A DNA stretch of 64,000 nucleotides from PFJX01 sp964393825 (GTDB lineage: Bacteria; Pseudomonadota; Gammaproteobacteria; Burkholderiales; Thiobacillaceae): NCBI GenBank assembly GCA_964393825.1, contig CAYMUY010000011.1:1-64000 (forward strand), given 5' to 3'. The translations under genes and the position numbers were made by a program. Shown here piece after piece: positions 52,020 to 60,772 of the stretch. The notes under the pieces are model-generated. The model did not search any database and was not told the DNA's origin. It saw only the letters and a program-made list of their open reading frames with translations. The stretch's first letter is position 1; every line of letters begins with the position of its first letter.

Positions 52020-52382
52020 TCAGTTGCTGCTGCCGCAGCCACCGGAGCCACAGCCGCCGGAGCCGCAGCCACCGCCGGTATTGCTGCCGCAGCTGCTGGC
52101 ACTGGCCTTCATGAACACGAAACGGTGTTCTCCCGGGTTCACCTCGGAAAAATCGATGGTGACGTCATCCAGCATCGGCGCGCTTTCGGCATTGACCAGC
52201 AGGGTCACGCCCCAGGAGTCGACGATGGTGTCGTTGGCGCGCTCGTCATCGAAGCCCATGCCGAATTCCAGCATGCCGGCCTGGTTGACGCGGGCGGCGA
52301 TACGCAGGGCCATGTTGTCTGCCCCGGACTGTTGCGCGGAGGCGCGGACTTGTTCGGCGGCTTCCTTGGTCAAGCTGATCAT
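52020..52382 (-). CDS. dsrR: DsrR, A-type carrier-like protein
   Basis: A 120-residue protein of the IscA/HesB fold (MISLTKEAAEQVRASAQQ; VTIDFSEVNPGEHRFVF). The first conserved cysteine of IscA is missing (ARVNQAGMLEF). The usual C-terminal CGCG is replaced by a Gly/Ser/Cys tail with repeated CGSGG. Allochromatium DsrR also departs from the canonical cysteine set and is thought to act in dsr expression or maturation rather than as a classic scaffold. It lies between dsrN and cysG. The tail might bind metal or persulfide; this is inference. Confidence 0.85.
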   Translation of the reverse strand: MISLTKEAAEQVRASAQQSGADNMALRIAARVNQAGMLEFGMGFDDERANDTIVDSWGVTLLVNAESAPMLDDVTIDFSEVNPGEHRFVFMKASASSCGSNTGGGCGSGGCGSGGCGSSN

Positions 52383-52444
52383 GATTCGTTTCCTTTAAGT
52401 AGAGGGGCCATGCCCCGTTTCGTGGCCATCCACCGCCGCTGCGT

Positions 52445-53821
52445 TCAGGCTGCAAGCGGTGTGGACGTTCCGGATCGTTCGCGCGCCTTCTTCAGGAAAG
52501 GCGCAATCCAGCCTCTCTCGCCGGAACCCCGCCGATGGCAGTAGGCGGCGATCAGGTTGCGATAGACATAGCCGTCGCGCTGGCCATCGAGGCCATGGCC
52601 ACGCAACACCCGGTAGGCGTAACTGAGGCCGGAAGGCAGATTTTCCAGATGCGAGTAGTGAAATTCGTGAGCGGGGATGCTGTTGCGTTGTGCGGGCCAG
52701 AGCTGCGCGTCCGTTTCCTCGAGCTCGGCATAGCCGCGCCCGACCGGGCGTTCGCCCATCACCACGTCGCCGGGCACGACGCCGACCATCTCGCCAACAC
52801 GCTCTTTCCAGCGCAAGGTGCGAGCCAGGTACATGAGGCCGCCGCATTCCGCGTAGACCGGCAGACCCGCCTCGATTTGGCGGGCAATATCGCGACGCAA
52901 TCCGCGATTCGCGGCAAGGGCCTCGATAAACATCTCGGGAAAGCCACCGCCGAGTAGCAAACCGTCGACGTCCGGCAGACGGGTCTCTTCCAGGGTATTC
53001 AGTGGAATCAATTCGACGCCGGAATCGCGCAGGGTATCGAGGTCTTCCTGGTAATAGAACCCAAAGGCACGATCCTGCGCGTAGGCGATGCGGACACCGC
53101 CAGGCTCCGCTCGAAGCCGGCGTGGAGCAGCGACGTCAGGCGCACTCCCGGCGATGTCCAGCAATCTGTCGATATCGACCTGGTGCTCGATGATCGCCGC
53201 GATGGCCTCGATCCGGGCATCCGCCTCCGCCGCTTCGTTGCCGGGCACCAGGCCGAGATGACGCTCGGCGATCGCCATGCGTTCATTCTTGTAGACCACC
53301 CCCAGCACGGGCACATCGGTGTAGCGCGCGATCACCTCGCGCAGCTTGCCTTCGTGACGGGGGCCGCCGACCTTGTTGAGAATGACGCCGGCGATATTCA
53401 CGGCCGGGTCGAAGGCCTGGTAACCCAGGATCAAGGGCGCGATGCCACGGGTCATGCCGATGGTATCGAGCACCAGCACCACCGGCGCGCCCAGCAGCTT
53501 GGCCAGCGCGGCATTGCTGTTGGAGCCCTCGACATCCATACCGTCATACAGCCCCTTGTTGCCTTCGATCAGGTTGATGTCGGCATCGCCGGCATGACGA
53601 GCGAACAAGGCTTCGATCTCCTCCTGCCGCATCATGTGGAAATCGAGGTTATAGCTGGGTCGTCTGGCGGCGAGTCCATGCCAGATCGGATCGATGTAGT
53701 CCGGCCCCTTCTTGAACGCCTGCACCCGCTTGCCACGATTGGCGAGGGCGCGGCACAGCCCGAGCGTCAACGTGGTCTTGCCCGAGGATTTATGGGCGGC
53801 GGAGAGATACAAATGCGGCAT
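52445..53821 (-). CDS. dsrN: DsrN, cobyrinate a,c-diamide synthase-like glutamine amidotransferase
   Basis: A 458-residue protein resembling CobB/CbiA. The ATP-binding N-terminus has HKSSGKTT and the GNKGLYDGMD loop. The C-terminal class I glutamine amidotransferase-like domain has the nucleophile Cys in YAECGGLMYLA. In purple sulfur bacteria DsrN is thought to amidate sirohaem to sirohaem amide for DsrAB. It begins 22 bp beyond the small loop-side of a strong terminator and has no clear Shine-Dalgarno, so it may be expressed from its own promoter. Confidence 0.93.
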   Translation of the reverse strand: MPHLYLSAAHKSSGKTTLTLGLCRALANRGKRVQAFKKGPDYIDPIWHGLAARRPSYNLDFHMMRQEEIEALFARHAGDADINLIEGNKGLYDGMDVEGSNSNAALAKLLGAPVVLVLDTIGMTRGIAPLILGYQAFDPAVNIAGVILNKVGGPRHEGKLREVIARYTDVPVLGVVYKNERMAIAERHLGLVPGNEAAEADARIEAIAAIIEHQVDIDRLLDIAGSAPDVAAPRRLRAEPGGVRIAYAQDRAFGFYYQEDLDTLRDSGVELIPLNTLEETRLPDVDGLLLGGGFPEMFIEALAANRGLRRDIARQIEAGLPVYAECGGLMYLARTLRWKERVGEMVGVVPGDVVMGERPVGRGYAELEETDAQLWPAQRNSIPAHEFHYSHLENLPSGLSYAYRVLRGHGLDGQRDGYVYRNLIAAYCHRRGSGERGWIAPFLKKARERSGTSTPLAA

Positions 53822-53828
53822 GCGCAGA

Positions 53829-53837
53829 ATTTTACCA
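53829..53837 (-). promoter_or_regulatory. Putative extended -10 promoter of dsrN
   Basis: On the minus strand TGG-TAAAAT (53837-53829) resembles an extended -10 element. It lies between the dsrP terminator and the dsrN ATG at 53821. A start about 7 bases on would give an almost leaderless message, in line with the missing ribosome-binding site. There is no convincing -35 box. Confidence 0.35.
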
Positions 53838-53847
53838 AGGTGAAAAC

Positions 53848-53876
53848 AAAAAGCCGACTATTCTTGTCGGCTTTTT
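53848..53876 (-). terminator. Strong Rho-independent terminator after dsrP
   Basis: A perfect 11-bp stem (AAAAAGCCGAC at 53848-53858, GTCGGCTTTTT at 53866-53876, 7-base loop) lies 22 bp past the dsrP stop. On the minus strand it ends in TTTTTGTTTTC. It is close to symmetric but only minus-strand genes flank it. It separates dsrA-P from dsrN-dsrR-cysG. Confidence 0.9.
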
Positions 53877-53898
53877 GAAATATCAGACGTGGGCGTGT

Positions 53899-55116
53899 TC
53901 AGTCCGTGCTTCTGCGTGACTGCATGTGCTTGAAGTCATCCTGAGGCATGAACTTGAAGACACGCACCGCGATCACGGTCAGCAGGAAGGTGATGCCGAT
54001 CCCCCCCATACCGAGCAACCACTCATAGATACTCGGGGAGTAGGTCGTGATGACGCCGTCAAAGAAGGTGCTCTGCACTTCATGCCCGGGGAACATCATG
54101 AGCGGAAAGGCCTGGCCACCGACAATGGTGACATACATCTGCGAGAGGCCACCGAGGATCACCAGCAGCGGCGCCAGGAAGCAGAAGCACATGGCCTGGG
54201 CATCCTTGGAGCGGGGCATGAACAGCAGAATGATGGGCACGACACCGCCCAGGAAGATCTGGCCGACCCAGAACACGGTGGTGTAGATACCGCCATCGAG
54301 CAGGATGAAGCGTTCAAATCCCCACTGCTTGGCGAAATACAGGTTGGTCAGATGGAACACGACGGTGAAATAGAGCGAGGCGCCCACAAAGACGGCGAGC
54401 AAATTCTTCATGCGGCTGCGGATGGCTTCATCCAGCTTGATCCCGTTCCAGCGGTACATCGCGGACTGCACCACCATGAAGATCGCCAGGCCATAGGCGA
54501 AGGACATGATGATGAACATCGGGGCCATCAGCGCCGAGTTGTAGCCGGAGCGTGCAACGATGAAACCGAAGATGGAACCCGTGGCGGTGGTCAGCGCCAG
54601 ACGCCAGAAGAACGCCAGGTAGCCGACCGGCTTGGTCCAGCGCTTCAACTTGCGATCCATCAGGGTGACCAGGTACAGGCCGACAATGGCGAAGAAGCCG
54701 TTGTAGAAGATCATGTTCCAGGCAAAGATGGAGTGGAAGTTGTAGTGGGTCATCGCCACGATCAACCGGTCAGGGCGGCCGAGGTCGAGCACCAGCACGG
54801 CAAGGCCACCGGCGAGCAGCGCCAGGGCCAGCATGCCGGAGAGTGGCGCGCGCTTCTTGTAGACATCCTTGCCGAACACCGAGCCGATGGAGGCGACGTT
54901 GAGGGCGCCGGATGCGGCCACGATCAGGAACACGGCGAACACGTGTGGCAGCCCCCAGACGATCTGGTTGTTCATGCCGGTCAGGATGTGGCCGTGGTGC
55001 TCCAGGGTAAAGAAGGCGTACAGCGCGCCGAGAACAACCAACCCGCCCAATCCCAGGAGGGAAAGAAACAGGCCAGTGCGGCACTCGCCCTGGTTGACGC
55101 AGACTTCATGTGCCAT
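53899..55116 (-). CDS. dsrP: DsrP, NrfD-like integral membrane quinol-interacting subunit
   Basis: A 405-residue protein with about ten membrane spans of the NrfD/PsrC family. It is the second membrane subunit of the DsrMKJOP complex and is thought to exchange electrons with the quinone pool, paired with periplasmic DsrO and DsrJ. The segments LDLGRPDRLIVAMTHYNFHSIFAWN and FFWRLALTTATGSIFGFIVARSGY are typical. It starts 3 bp after dsrO. A strong terminator follows. Confidence 0.95.
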   Translation of the reverse strand: MAHEVCVNQGECRTGLFLSLLGLGGLVVLGALYAFFTLEHHGHILTGMNNQIVWGLPHVFAVFLIVAASGALNVASIGSVFGKDVYKKRAPLSGMLALALLAGGLAVLVLDLGRPDRLIVAMTHYNFHSIFAWNMIFYNGFFAIVGLYLVTLMDRKLKRWTKPVGYLAFFWRLALTTATGSIFGFIVARSGYNSALMAPMFIIMSFAYGLAIFMVVQSAMYRWNGIKLDEAIRSRMKNLLAVFVGASLYFTVVFHLTNLYFAKQWGFERFILLDGGIYTTVFWVGQIFLGGVVPIILLFMPRSKDAQAMCFCFLAPLLVILGGLSQMYVTIVGGQAFPLMMFPGHEVQSTFFDGVITTYSPSIYEWLLGMGGIGITFLLTVIAVRVFKFMPQDDFKHMQSRRSTD

Positions 55117-55119
55117 GAG

Positions 55120-55863
55120 TTAAATCCCTTGATAACGAACGCCGGTGTTGAGCGCCAGATCGGCCCGCACCTCGACACTGTCGGTGGACTTGAGCAGTTT
55201 GGACACCTCGCTCTCGGGGTCCTTCAGATCACCAAAGACGATGGCCCTGTGGCCCTTGGCTTCACAGGCTTCAGCGCAGGCCGGCTGCTCGCCGCGATCC
55301 ACGCGCTGCACGCAGAAGGTGCAGGACTCGACACAGCCCTTGCCGCGCGGCACTTCAGGATTCTGGTCGGTGAGCGGCTCGTGCACGAATGAACGCGCCT
55401 TGTATGGGCACGCCATCATGCAGTAGCGACAGCCGATGCAACTGTGGCGATCCACCAGCACGATGCCGTCCGCGCGCTTCATCGAGGCGCCGGTCGGACA
55501 CACATCGACACAAGGCGGGTTTTCGCAGTGCTGGCACATCATCGGCAGGCTTTGCACATAACCGGTGCGCAAGTCCTTGATGTCGACCTTGCGGATCCAC
55601 TGGCTGTCCTGCGGGCCGGTATGGCCGGTCAAGCCATTTTCCTCGTTGCAGGCGGTCACGCAGTCATTGCAGCCATCGCCACACTTGGTGGTGTCGATCA
55701 GCATGCCCCAACGTTGTGCGCTGGAAGCGCCTTCCTCCGGCGCGCGGCTATGCGCAACGCCGTAGAACAGCACGCCCGGCCCAAGGGTCACCCCGGCCAC
55801 GAGCGCACCGGCCTTGAGGAAATCGCGGCGGTCTTCAAGCTTGGAATTCATGGAATCACTCAT
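55120..55863 (-). CDS. dsrO: DsrO, periplasmic four-cluster ferredoxin-like subunit
   Basis: A protein of about 247 residues. A twin-arginine signal (RRDFLKAGALVAG) directs folded export. Four cysteine groups typical of four [4Fe-4S] clusters follow: CGDGCNDCVTAC, CQHCENPPCVDVCP, CIGCRYCMMACP and CTFCVQRV with CAEAC. It relays electrons between triheme DsrJ and membrane DsrP. The ATG at 55863 overlaps the dsrJ stop by 4 bp; MNSKLED at 55851 is an alternative start. Confidence 0.95.
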   Translation of the reverse strand: MSDSMNSKLEDRRDFLKAGALVAGVTLGPGVLFYGVAHSRAPEEGASSAQRWGMLIDTTKCGDGCNDCVTACNEENGLTGHTGPQDSQWIRKVDIKDLRTGYVQSLPMMCQHCENPPCVDVCPTGASMKRADGIVLVDRHSCIGCRYCMMACPYKARSFVHEPLTDQNPEVPRGKGCVESCTFCVQRVDRGEQPACAEACEAKGHRAIVFGDLKDPESEVSKLLKSTDSVEVRADLALNTGVRYQGI

Positions 55864-56309
55864 TGGCTGCCTCCGTGGGAGGGCATGAGGGGAGAAGCCA
55901 CAGGCTGCGCAGCCTGCTTGACGGCTTGCTTGCCCGGCTTGGTGGCATGGCAGTCCCAGCAATCCAGTTTGACCGCTGCATAGCTATGGCAGGCCACACA
56001 GAAGTCTTCCTTGCTGGAAGCCACGCTGCCGGTCTTGCTGCCGGCATGGCACTCCACGCACTTTCTCAGACTGTACTTGGTGGTACGGATGCCTTTGCGC
56101 AACGTCTCGTCACGATGGTGCTTGAGCAAGTCCGGGTGATGACGGCGGATATAGTCCTCGTCGTCCACGCATTTATCGCCCTTGCCTTTCTCAAGCTTGG
56201 GTAGATCCACGCCAGCCGCCGCCTCGAACGCCGGGGCGGCCATCAGGGCCGCCGCGCCGAGGAGGGCGGCAAGACGCAGCCATTTGGCTAGTCTCGCCAT
56301 GCCGTTCAT
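55860..56309 (-). CDS. dsrJ: DsrJ, periplasmic triheme cytochrome c
   Basis: A protein of about 149 residues with an N-terminal membrane/signal segment (about 8-28) and three CXXCH haem sites: CVECH, CVACH and CWDCH. DsrJ is the cytochrome of DsrMKJOP; one haem of the Allochromatium protein has unusual His/Cys ligation. The tail after the last haem is Pro/Gln/Ala-rich. The ATG at 56309 (MNGMARLAKW) starts 5 bp after dsrL. Confidence 0.94.
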   Translation of the reverse strand: MNGMARLAKWLRLAALLGAAALMAAPAFEAAAGVDLPKLEKGKGDKCVDDEDYIRRHHPDLLKHHRDETLRKGIRTTKYSLRKCVECHAGSKTGSVASSKEDFCVACHSYAAVKLDCWDCHATKPGKQAVKQAAQPVASPLMPSHGGSQ

Positions 56310-56314
56310 CCTTA

Positions 56315-58273
56315 TTACTCGCCCATGCCCATGATGATGTAGCCGGTCGGGCAAACGTCCGCGCAAATGTGGCAACCGATGCACTTGCTGTAGTCGGTAT
56401 CCACGTAACGACCGGTGGTGGGGTTGTCCTTCTTCTTCACCTTGAACACGGCGGTCTGCGGGCAGTAGATCACGCAGTTGTCGCACTCGAAGCAGAGGCC
56501 GCAGGACATGCAGCGCTTGGCTTCCGCCACGGTCTGCTTTTCATCAAGCGCGTGCAGACGGTCTTCAAAGTTGCCCAGCGCGGAATCCTTGTCCAGCACG
56601 GTCACACCACGCTGGTTGCGCGGGGTGTTCATGAAGTGGCCGAGGAACATCTCGGTGGATGGAATGACATAACGCCCGGAACGATCCTCGAAGTTATGCA
56701 GGACATCCTTCCACTGGGAGGTTCCCATCTCCTGGCCATGGTGTTCCTTGTACTCATGACCGGATTCGACCCATTTGCGGACCTGGTCCCAGTGCGCGAC
56801 GTCGACCTTGGGACGACGATCCAGCTCCTGACCCTTCAGGAAAGCGTCGATGCCGTCGGCGCAGATACGGGCATGACCGATGGCGGTGGTCAGCAGGTGC
56901 GGGCGGATCACGTCGCCGGCGACAAAAACGTTGGGCTTGTTGGGGAAGCGGTAGTTCTTGTCGGCGCGGATCAGGCCGTTGTTGTTGTTGAAGCTTTCCA
57001 GGCCGGTGAAGTCGACCGCCTGACCGATCGCGGAGACGATCAGGTCGCCGGTGATGTCGAACTCGGTGCCTTCCTTGATCTTGGTTTCCTTGCCGACCAC
57101 TTCGAACTCGGCCACGCGCAGGGCGGTGGCACGACCGGAAGCATCCTTGATCACGGCCACGGGGGTGACTCCGCCGATGATCTCGATGCCTTCCGCCTTG
57201 GCCTGCTCGACTTCGTGCTTGTTGGCGGCCATCTTGTCGATGGTGGCGCGGGAGATCAGCACCACTTCAACACCCATACGGGCGGAAATGCTGGCGACGT
57301 CGTGAGCGGTATGGCCAGCCAGCACCATCTCCGGCAGATCGGTGGTGGATGCGTTGGTGACTTTACCGAGACGGCGTGCGACCGTTGCCACGTCGATGGA
57401 AGTATCACCTCCCCCAATTACAACAACCTTGTTGCCGACGTGTTGCAGGCGGCCTTCGTTGAAGGCGCGCAGGAAGGCGGTGGCGGGAACGCAGTTGGGA
57501 GCATCGGCGCCATCCACGGGCAAGGTACGGCCACCCTGGGCACCCAGGGCGATCAGCACGGCGTCGTAGTCTTTCTCGATCTGCTCCATGCTGATGTCGG
57601 TACCGATACGTGTATTCAAACGCGTATCCACACCCATGTCGATGATGCGTTTGATCTCGCCATCCAGTACCTGGCGTGGGGTACGGAAACCCGGGATACC
57701 GTAGCGCATCATGCCGCCGAGTTCCGCGTGGTCGTCAAATATCGTGCAGCCATGACCCATGCGGCGCAGCTGATAGGCAGCGGCCAGACCGGCGGGGCCA
57801 CCGCCGATGATGGCGACTTTCTTGCCACTTTCAGTGGCGGGCGTCTCGAAACCGATGTTGTTTTCCAGCGCCCAATTACCGAGGAAGTGCTCGACCGAGT
57901 TGATGCCGACGTTCTCTTCCACCTGGTTTCGGTTACAGCCGGATTCGCACGGAGCGGGGCAGACACGGCCCATGACGGCGGGGAAGGGGTTGGCGCTGGT
58001 CAGACGGCGGAACGCGTATTCCTGCCAGCTCTGGCCACCGGTCGGCTTCTCGATGCCGCGAACGATGTTGAGATAACCACGAATATCCTCACCAGCCGGG
58101 CAGGAACCCTGGCAGGGCGGGGTGGAATGCACATACTCCGGGCACTTGTGGCTCCAGCTCGCCTGGAAAATCTTTTCCTGGGCTCGCTTGTACTGCCCTT
58201 CCTTCTCGCCGTCCTTGTAACGACGCCACGAAACGCCCTCAGTTTTCTTTACGTCTTTGGAAGTGACCGACAT
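56315..58273 (-). CDS. dsrL: DsrL, iron-sulfur flavoprotein NAD(P)-linked oxidoreductase
   Basis: A 652-residue GltD-related protein. An N-terminal Cys cluster (CPEYVHSTPPCQGSCPAG and CPAPCESGCNRN) binds Fe-S. Two dinucleotide sites follow: FAD at IIGGGPAGLAAAYQL and NAD(P) at VIGGGDTSIDVATVARR. The C-terminus carries further cysteine clusters, ending in a ferredoxin pattern (CMSCGLCFECDNCVIYCP, CIGCHICADVCP). In sulfur oxidisers DsrL accepts electrons from DsrAB during sulfur oxidation and reduces a nicotinamide cofactor. Together with dsrEFH it marks the locus as oxidative. Confidence 0.95.
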   Translation of the reverse strand: MSVTSKDVKKTEGVSWRRYKDGEKEGQYKRAQEKIFQASWSHKCPEYVHSTPPCQGSCPAGEDIRGYLNIVRGIEKPTGGQSWQEYAFRRLTSANPFPAVMGRVCPAPCESGCNRNQVEENVGINSVEHFLGNWALENNIGFETPATESGKKVAIIGGGPAGLAAAYQLRRMGHGCTIFDDHAELGGMMRYGIPGFRTPRQVLDGEIKRIIDMGVDTRLNTRIGTDISMEQIEKDYDAVLIALGAQGGRTLPVDGADAPNCVPATAFLRAFNEGRLQHVGNKVVVIGGGDTSIDVATVARRLGKVTNASTTDLPEMVLAGHTAHDVASISARMGVEVVLISRATIDKMAANKHEVEQAKAEGIEIIGGVTPVAVIKDASGRATALRVAEFEVVGKETKIKEGTEFDITGDLIVSAIGQAVDFTGLESFNNNNGLIRADKNYRFPNKPNVFVAGDVIRPHLLTTAIGHARICADGIDAFLKGQELDRRPKVDVAHWDQVRKWVESGHEYKEHHGQEMGTSQWKDVLHNFEDRSGRYVIPSTEMFLGHFMNTPRNQRGVTVLDKDSALGNFEDRLHALDEKQTVAEAKRCMSCGLCFECDNCVIYCPQTAVFKVKKKDNPTTGRYVDTDYSKCIGCHICADVCPTGYIIMGMGE

Positions 58274-58353
58274 CTTCGCTCTCCTATCTCAAGAATCGTG
58301 CGGCAGTACCGCCTGTGTAACACTTATCCATCCGGCGCGATGGCCGGACAGCC

Positions 58354-59877
58354 TCAATCCAACTTGATGGCCGTGCTGACGAGCTGGTGCACGCCACCGA
58401 CCATGCTCCGGTCGAAACCGTAATACGGGATAACCTTGGTGAACTGCGCCTTGCAAATGGCACAAATCAAGGCCAGGAAATTCACACCATCGTTTTGCAC
58501 CACGTTGTTGAACGCGTTCATCCTTGGCAAGGCGCCCTTGACACGCACCTCGATCAGGTCATCGGTCAACACTCCACCGCCACCGCCGCAGCAGAAGGTG
58601 GCTTCGCCGATGGTCTCGGCCGCCATGTCATGGAAATTGTTGGCCACGGCCATGATGACGTTACGCGGAATCGTGAACTGATCACCGGGTTCTTCACCCA
58701 TGCGGGAGCCACGCGCCACGTTGCAGGAGTCATGGAAGGTGATGACGCGGTCGTCGTTCAACGACTTGTCGAACTTCAGCGTGCCTTTCTGGATCAGGTC
58801 CCAGGTGTACTCGCAGATATGCATGGGCTGTTTGTAGCGGTGATCCAGTTGCTGCTGCAGTTCAATCGAGAACGGATCGTTGCCCCCGAAGCCGATACCG
58901 GTCAGGGTATTCCAGAAGCTGTAGGCGACGCGCCAGGCATGCCCGCACTCGCCGACGATGATCCGCTTCACGCCCAGTTCGAGGGCGGCATCGCGTATGC
59001 GCATCGCCACCTTGCGCATGGTTTCGTAGTTGCCATTGAAGAGGCCAAAGTTGCCCGCCTCGGAAGCATGCGAGGACAGCGTCCAGGAGGCACCGGCGGC
59101 ATGGAACACCTTGGCATAGCCAATCAGGGACTCCACGTGCGGCTCGGAGAAGAAATCGGCGGAAGGTGTGATCAACAGGATTTCGGCGCCCTTGACGTCG
59201 AGCGGAATTTTCACCGGCACACCGGTATCCAGTTCGATGTCTTCCTCCAGGCCCAGAAGGGTGTCTTCCAGAGCGGGACCGGGCAGACCCAGGTTGTTAC
59301 CGATCTTCTGTACCTTGGTCAGAATCTCGCTCGAGTATTTCTGGCCCATGCCGACGGTGTTGAGGATCTCGCGACCGGCCATGGTGATTTCGGCGGTATC
59401 GATGCCGTAGGGGCAGTAGACGGAACAGCGCCGGCACTCGGAACACTGATGGTAATAGCTGTACCAGTCGTTCAGGATGTCCTTGGTCAGGTCCTTGGCC
59501 CCCACCAGCCAGGGCGCGATCTTGCCCGGCAGGGTGAAATAGCGGCGATAGACCTGGCGCATCAGGTCCTGGCGCGCGACCGGCATGTTTTTCGGGTCGG
59601 CGGTGCCCAGGAAGTAGTGGCACTTGTCGGTGCACGCGCCGCAATGCACGCAGGCATCCATGAACACCCGCAGGCTGCGGTACTTGCCCAGCAGGTCGCC
59701 CATCTTGTTGATGGCGCGTTCCTGCCAGTCGTCGGTCAGTTCCCAGGGATACCCCAGGAAGGTCTGACTGCCCTCGGCGGCGGGAAAAGATTTGACATGT
59801 GCCATCACCCCCGGGTTGATCTTGGGGACGTCGGTATATTCCGTCAGCTTGGGTACTTCGAATTCAGGACCAGCCAC
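58354..59877 (-). CDS. dsrK: DsrK, HdrD-like iron-sulfur subunit of DsrMKJOP
   Basis: A 507-residue cytoplasmic protein. Two [4Fe-4S] ferredoxin motifs (CVHCGACTDKCH and CSECRRCSVYCP, about 76-170) precede the heterodisulfide-reductase-type cysteine-rich region with FHDSCNVARGSRMGEEPG and ATFCCGGGGGVL. HdrD-like chemistry suggests it acts on the DsrC disulfide or trisulfide. It pairs with DsrM, encoded 51 bp upstream. A weak 6-bp hairpin (58331-58348) lies in the 80-bp gap before dsrL. Confidence 0.95.
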   Translation of the reverse strand: MAGPEFEVPKLTEYTDVPKINPGVMAHVKSFPAAEGSQTFLGYPWELTDDWQERAINKMGDLLGKYRSLRVFMDACVHCGACTDKCHYFLGTADPKNMPVARQDLMRQVYRRYFTLPGKIAPWLVGAKDLTKDILNDWYSYYHQCSECRRCSVYCPYGIDTAEITMAGREILNTVGMGQKYSSEILTKVQKIGNNLGLPGPALEDTLLGLEEDIELDTGVPVKIPLDVKGAEILLITPSADFFSEPHVESLIGYAKVFHAAGASWTLSSHASEAGNFGLFNGNYETMRKVAMRIRDAALELGVKRIIVGECGHAWRVAYSFWNTLTGIGFGGNDPFSIELQQQLDHRYKQPMHICEYTWDLIQKGTLKFDKSLNDDRVITFHDSCNVARGSRMGEEPGDQFTIPRNVIMAVANNFHDMAAETIGEATFCCGGGGGVLTDDLIEVRVKGALPRMNAFNNVVQNDGVNFLALICAICKAQFTKVIPYYGFDRSMVGGVHQLVSTAIKLD

Positions 59878-59928
59878 AGTTGCTCCTTGCGTCTCTCAAT
59901 GGGTGTCGCGGACGTGCCGGACTTATCC

Positions 59929-60660
59929 TTACTTGCGCTCTGCCGCTGCCGCCCAGGGGGCGATGGTGCGGGTTTCGCGCGGGTTATCCACCTGATTGCG
60001 GGTCGGACTGAAGAAGATGCCCGGCGCGTGCAGCAGCTTGCTCACCGGAAAGATGATCATCAGCAGGGCCACTAGCATCAGATGCACCAGAAGGGGGCCG
60101 TCGGCGGGCAAGGGATGCGGATCGAAAGTCACCAGGCCAAGTGCGAAAGCCTTGAGTGCCACGATGTCGGTATGCGAAACGAAGGTCATCATCATGCCGG
60201 AGGCACCAATCGCGACGAGCAGTGCCAGCATCAGGTGGTCGGATGGCGTAGAGATATAGCGGACGCGATCAACCAGGAAGCGGCGCGCCCAGAGACCCAG
60301 CAGGCCACTCACCATCATGAAGCTGGCATACTTGCCGTAGGGCTGCACGAACTCGACCACGAACCACATCGGCTCCTGGAAATAACGAACATGGCGCAGC
60401 AGGACCAGGGCCAGGCCGACATGGAACATCCAGCCAAATACCCAGATCCATTTATTGGATTTGAACAGGGATTCGAACAGCACGACCTCGCGGGCCATGC
60501 GCATGGCCACGCCGCTGGCCGTGGTCGGCGCGGGTGTGGTGGGAATCTTGAGCGGCGCCGGGGTACGGCTGTACTCGAAAATACGATAGGCCAGACCGGC
60601 AATCAGCACGATCGCGGCAAAATAATACAGGCCGGTATAGATAAGCGTCAGCGATGTCAT
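59929..60660 (-). CDS. dsrM: DsrM, membrane cytochrome b subunit
   Basis: A protein of about 243 residues with five to six membrane spans, related to NarI/HdrE. Histidines in the spans (for example FHVGLALVLLRHVRYF and LLVHLMLVALLMI) are candidate haem b ligands. DsrM exchanges electrons between quinone and DsrK. The ATG at 60660 (MTSLTLIYTG) is 112 bp downstream of dsrC, the widest gap within dsrA-P and one filled by two hairpins. Confidence 0.94.
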   Translation of the reverse strand: MTSLTLIYTGLYYFAAIVLIAGLAYRIFEYSRTPAPLKIPTTPAPTTASGVAMRMAREVVLFESLFKSNKWIWVFGWMFHVGLALVLLRHVRYFQEPMWFVVEFVQPYGKYASFMMVSGLLGLWARRFLVDRVRYISTPSDHLMLALLVAIGASGMMMTFVSHTDIVALKAFALGLVTFDPHPLPADGPLLVHLMLVALLMIIFPVSKLLHAPGIFFSPTRNQVDNPRETRTIAPWAAAAERK

Positions 60661-60695
60661 CCGTTCCTCTGCTTCTCGCGGAACAAGCAATCACC

Positions 60696-60753
60696 CTCCG
60701 GACCATCCGGAGTGCGAGTATGAATCTTTGTCCGATGGGCCGAAGCCCATCGG
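60696..60753 (-). promoter_or_regulatory. Tandem hairpins between dsrC and dsrM
   Basis: First behind dsrC on the minus strand is a perfect 9-bp stem (60745-60753 with 60732-60740) closed by a TTCG tetraloop. Next is a 6-bp stem (60707-60712 with 60696-60701, 5-base loop). No T-run follows. They look like a transcript-stabilising or attenuating structure that ends a dsrC-rich message. Confidence 0.65.
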
Positions 60754-60772
60754 AGGGATCAATCGAGATTGA

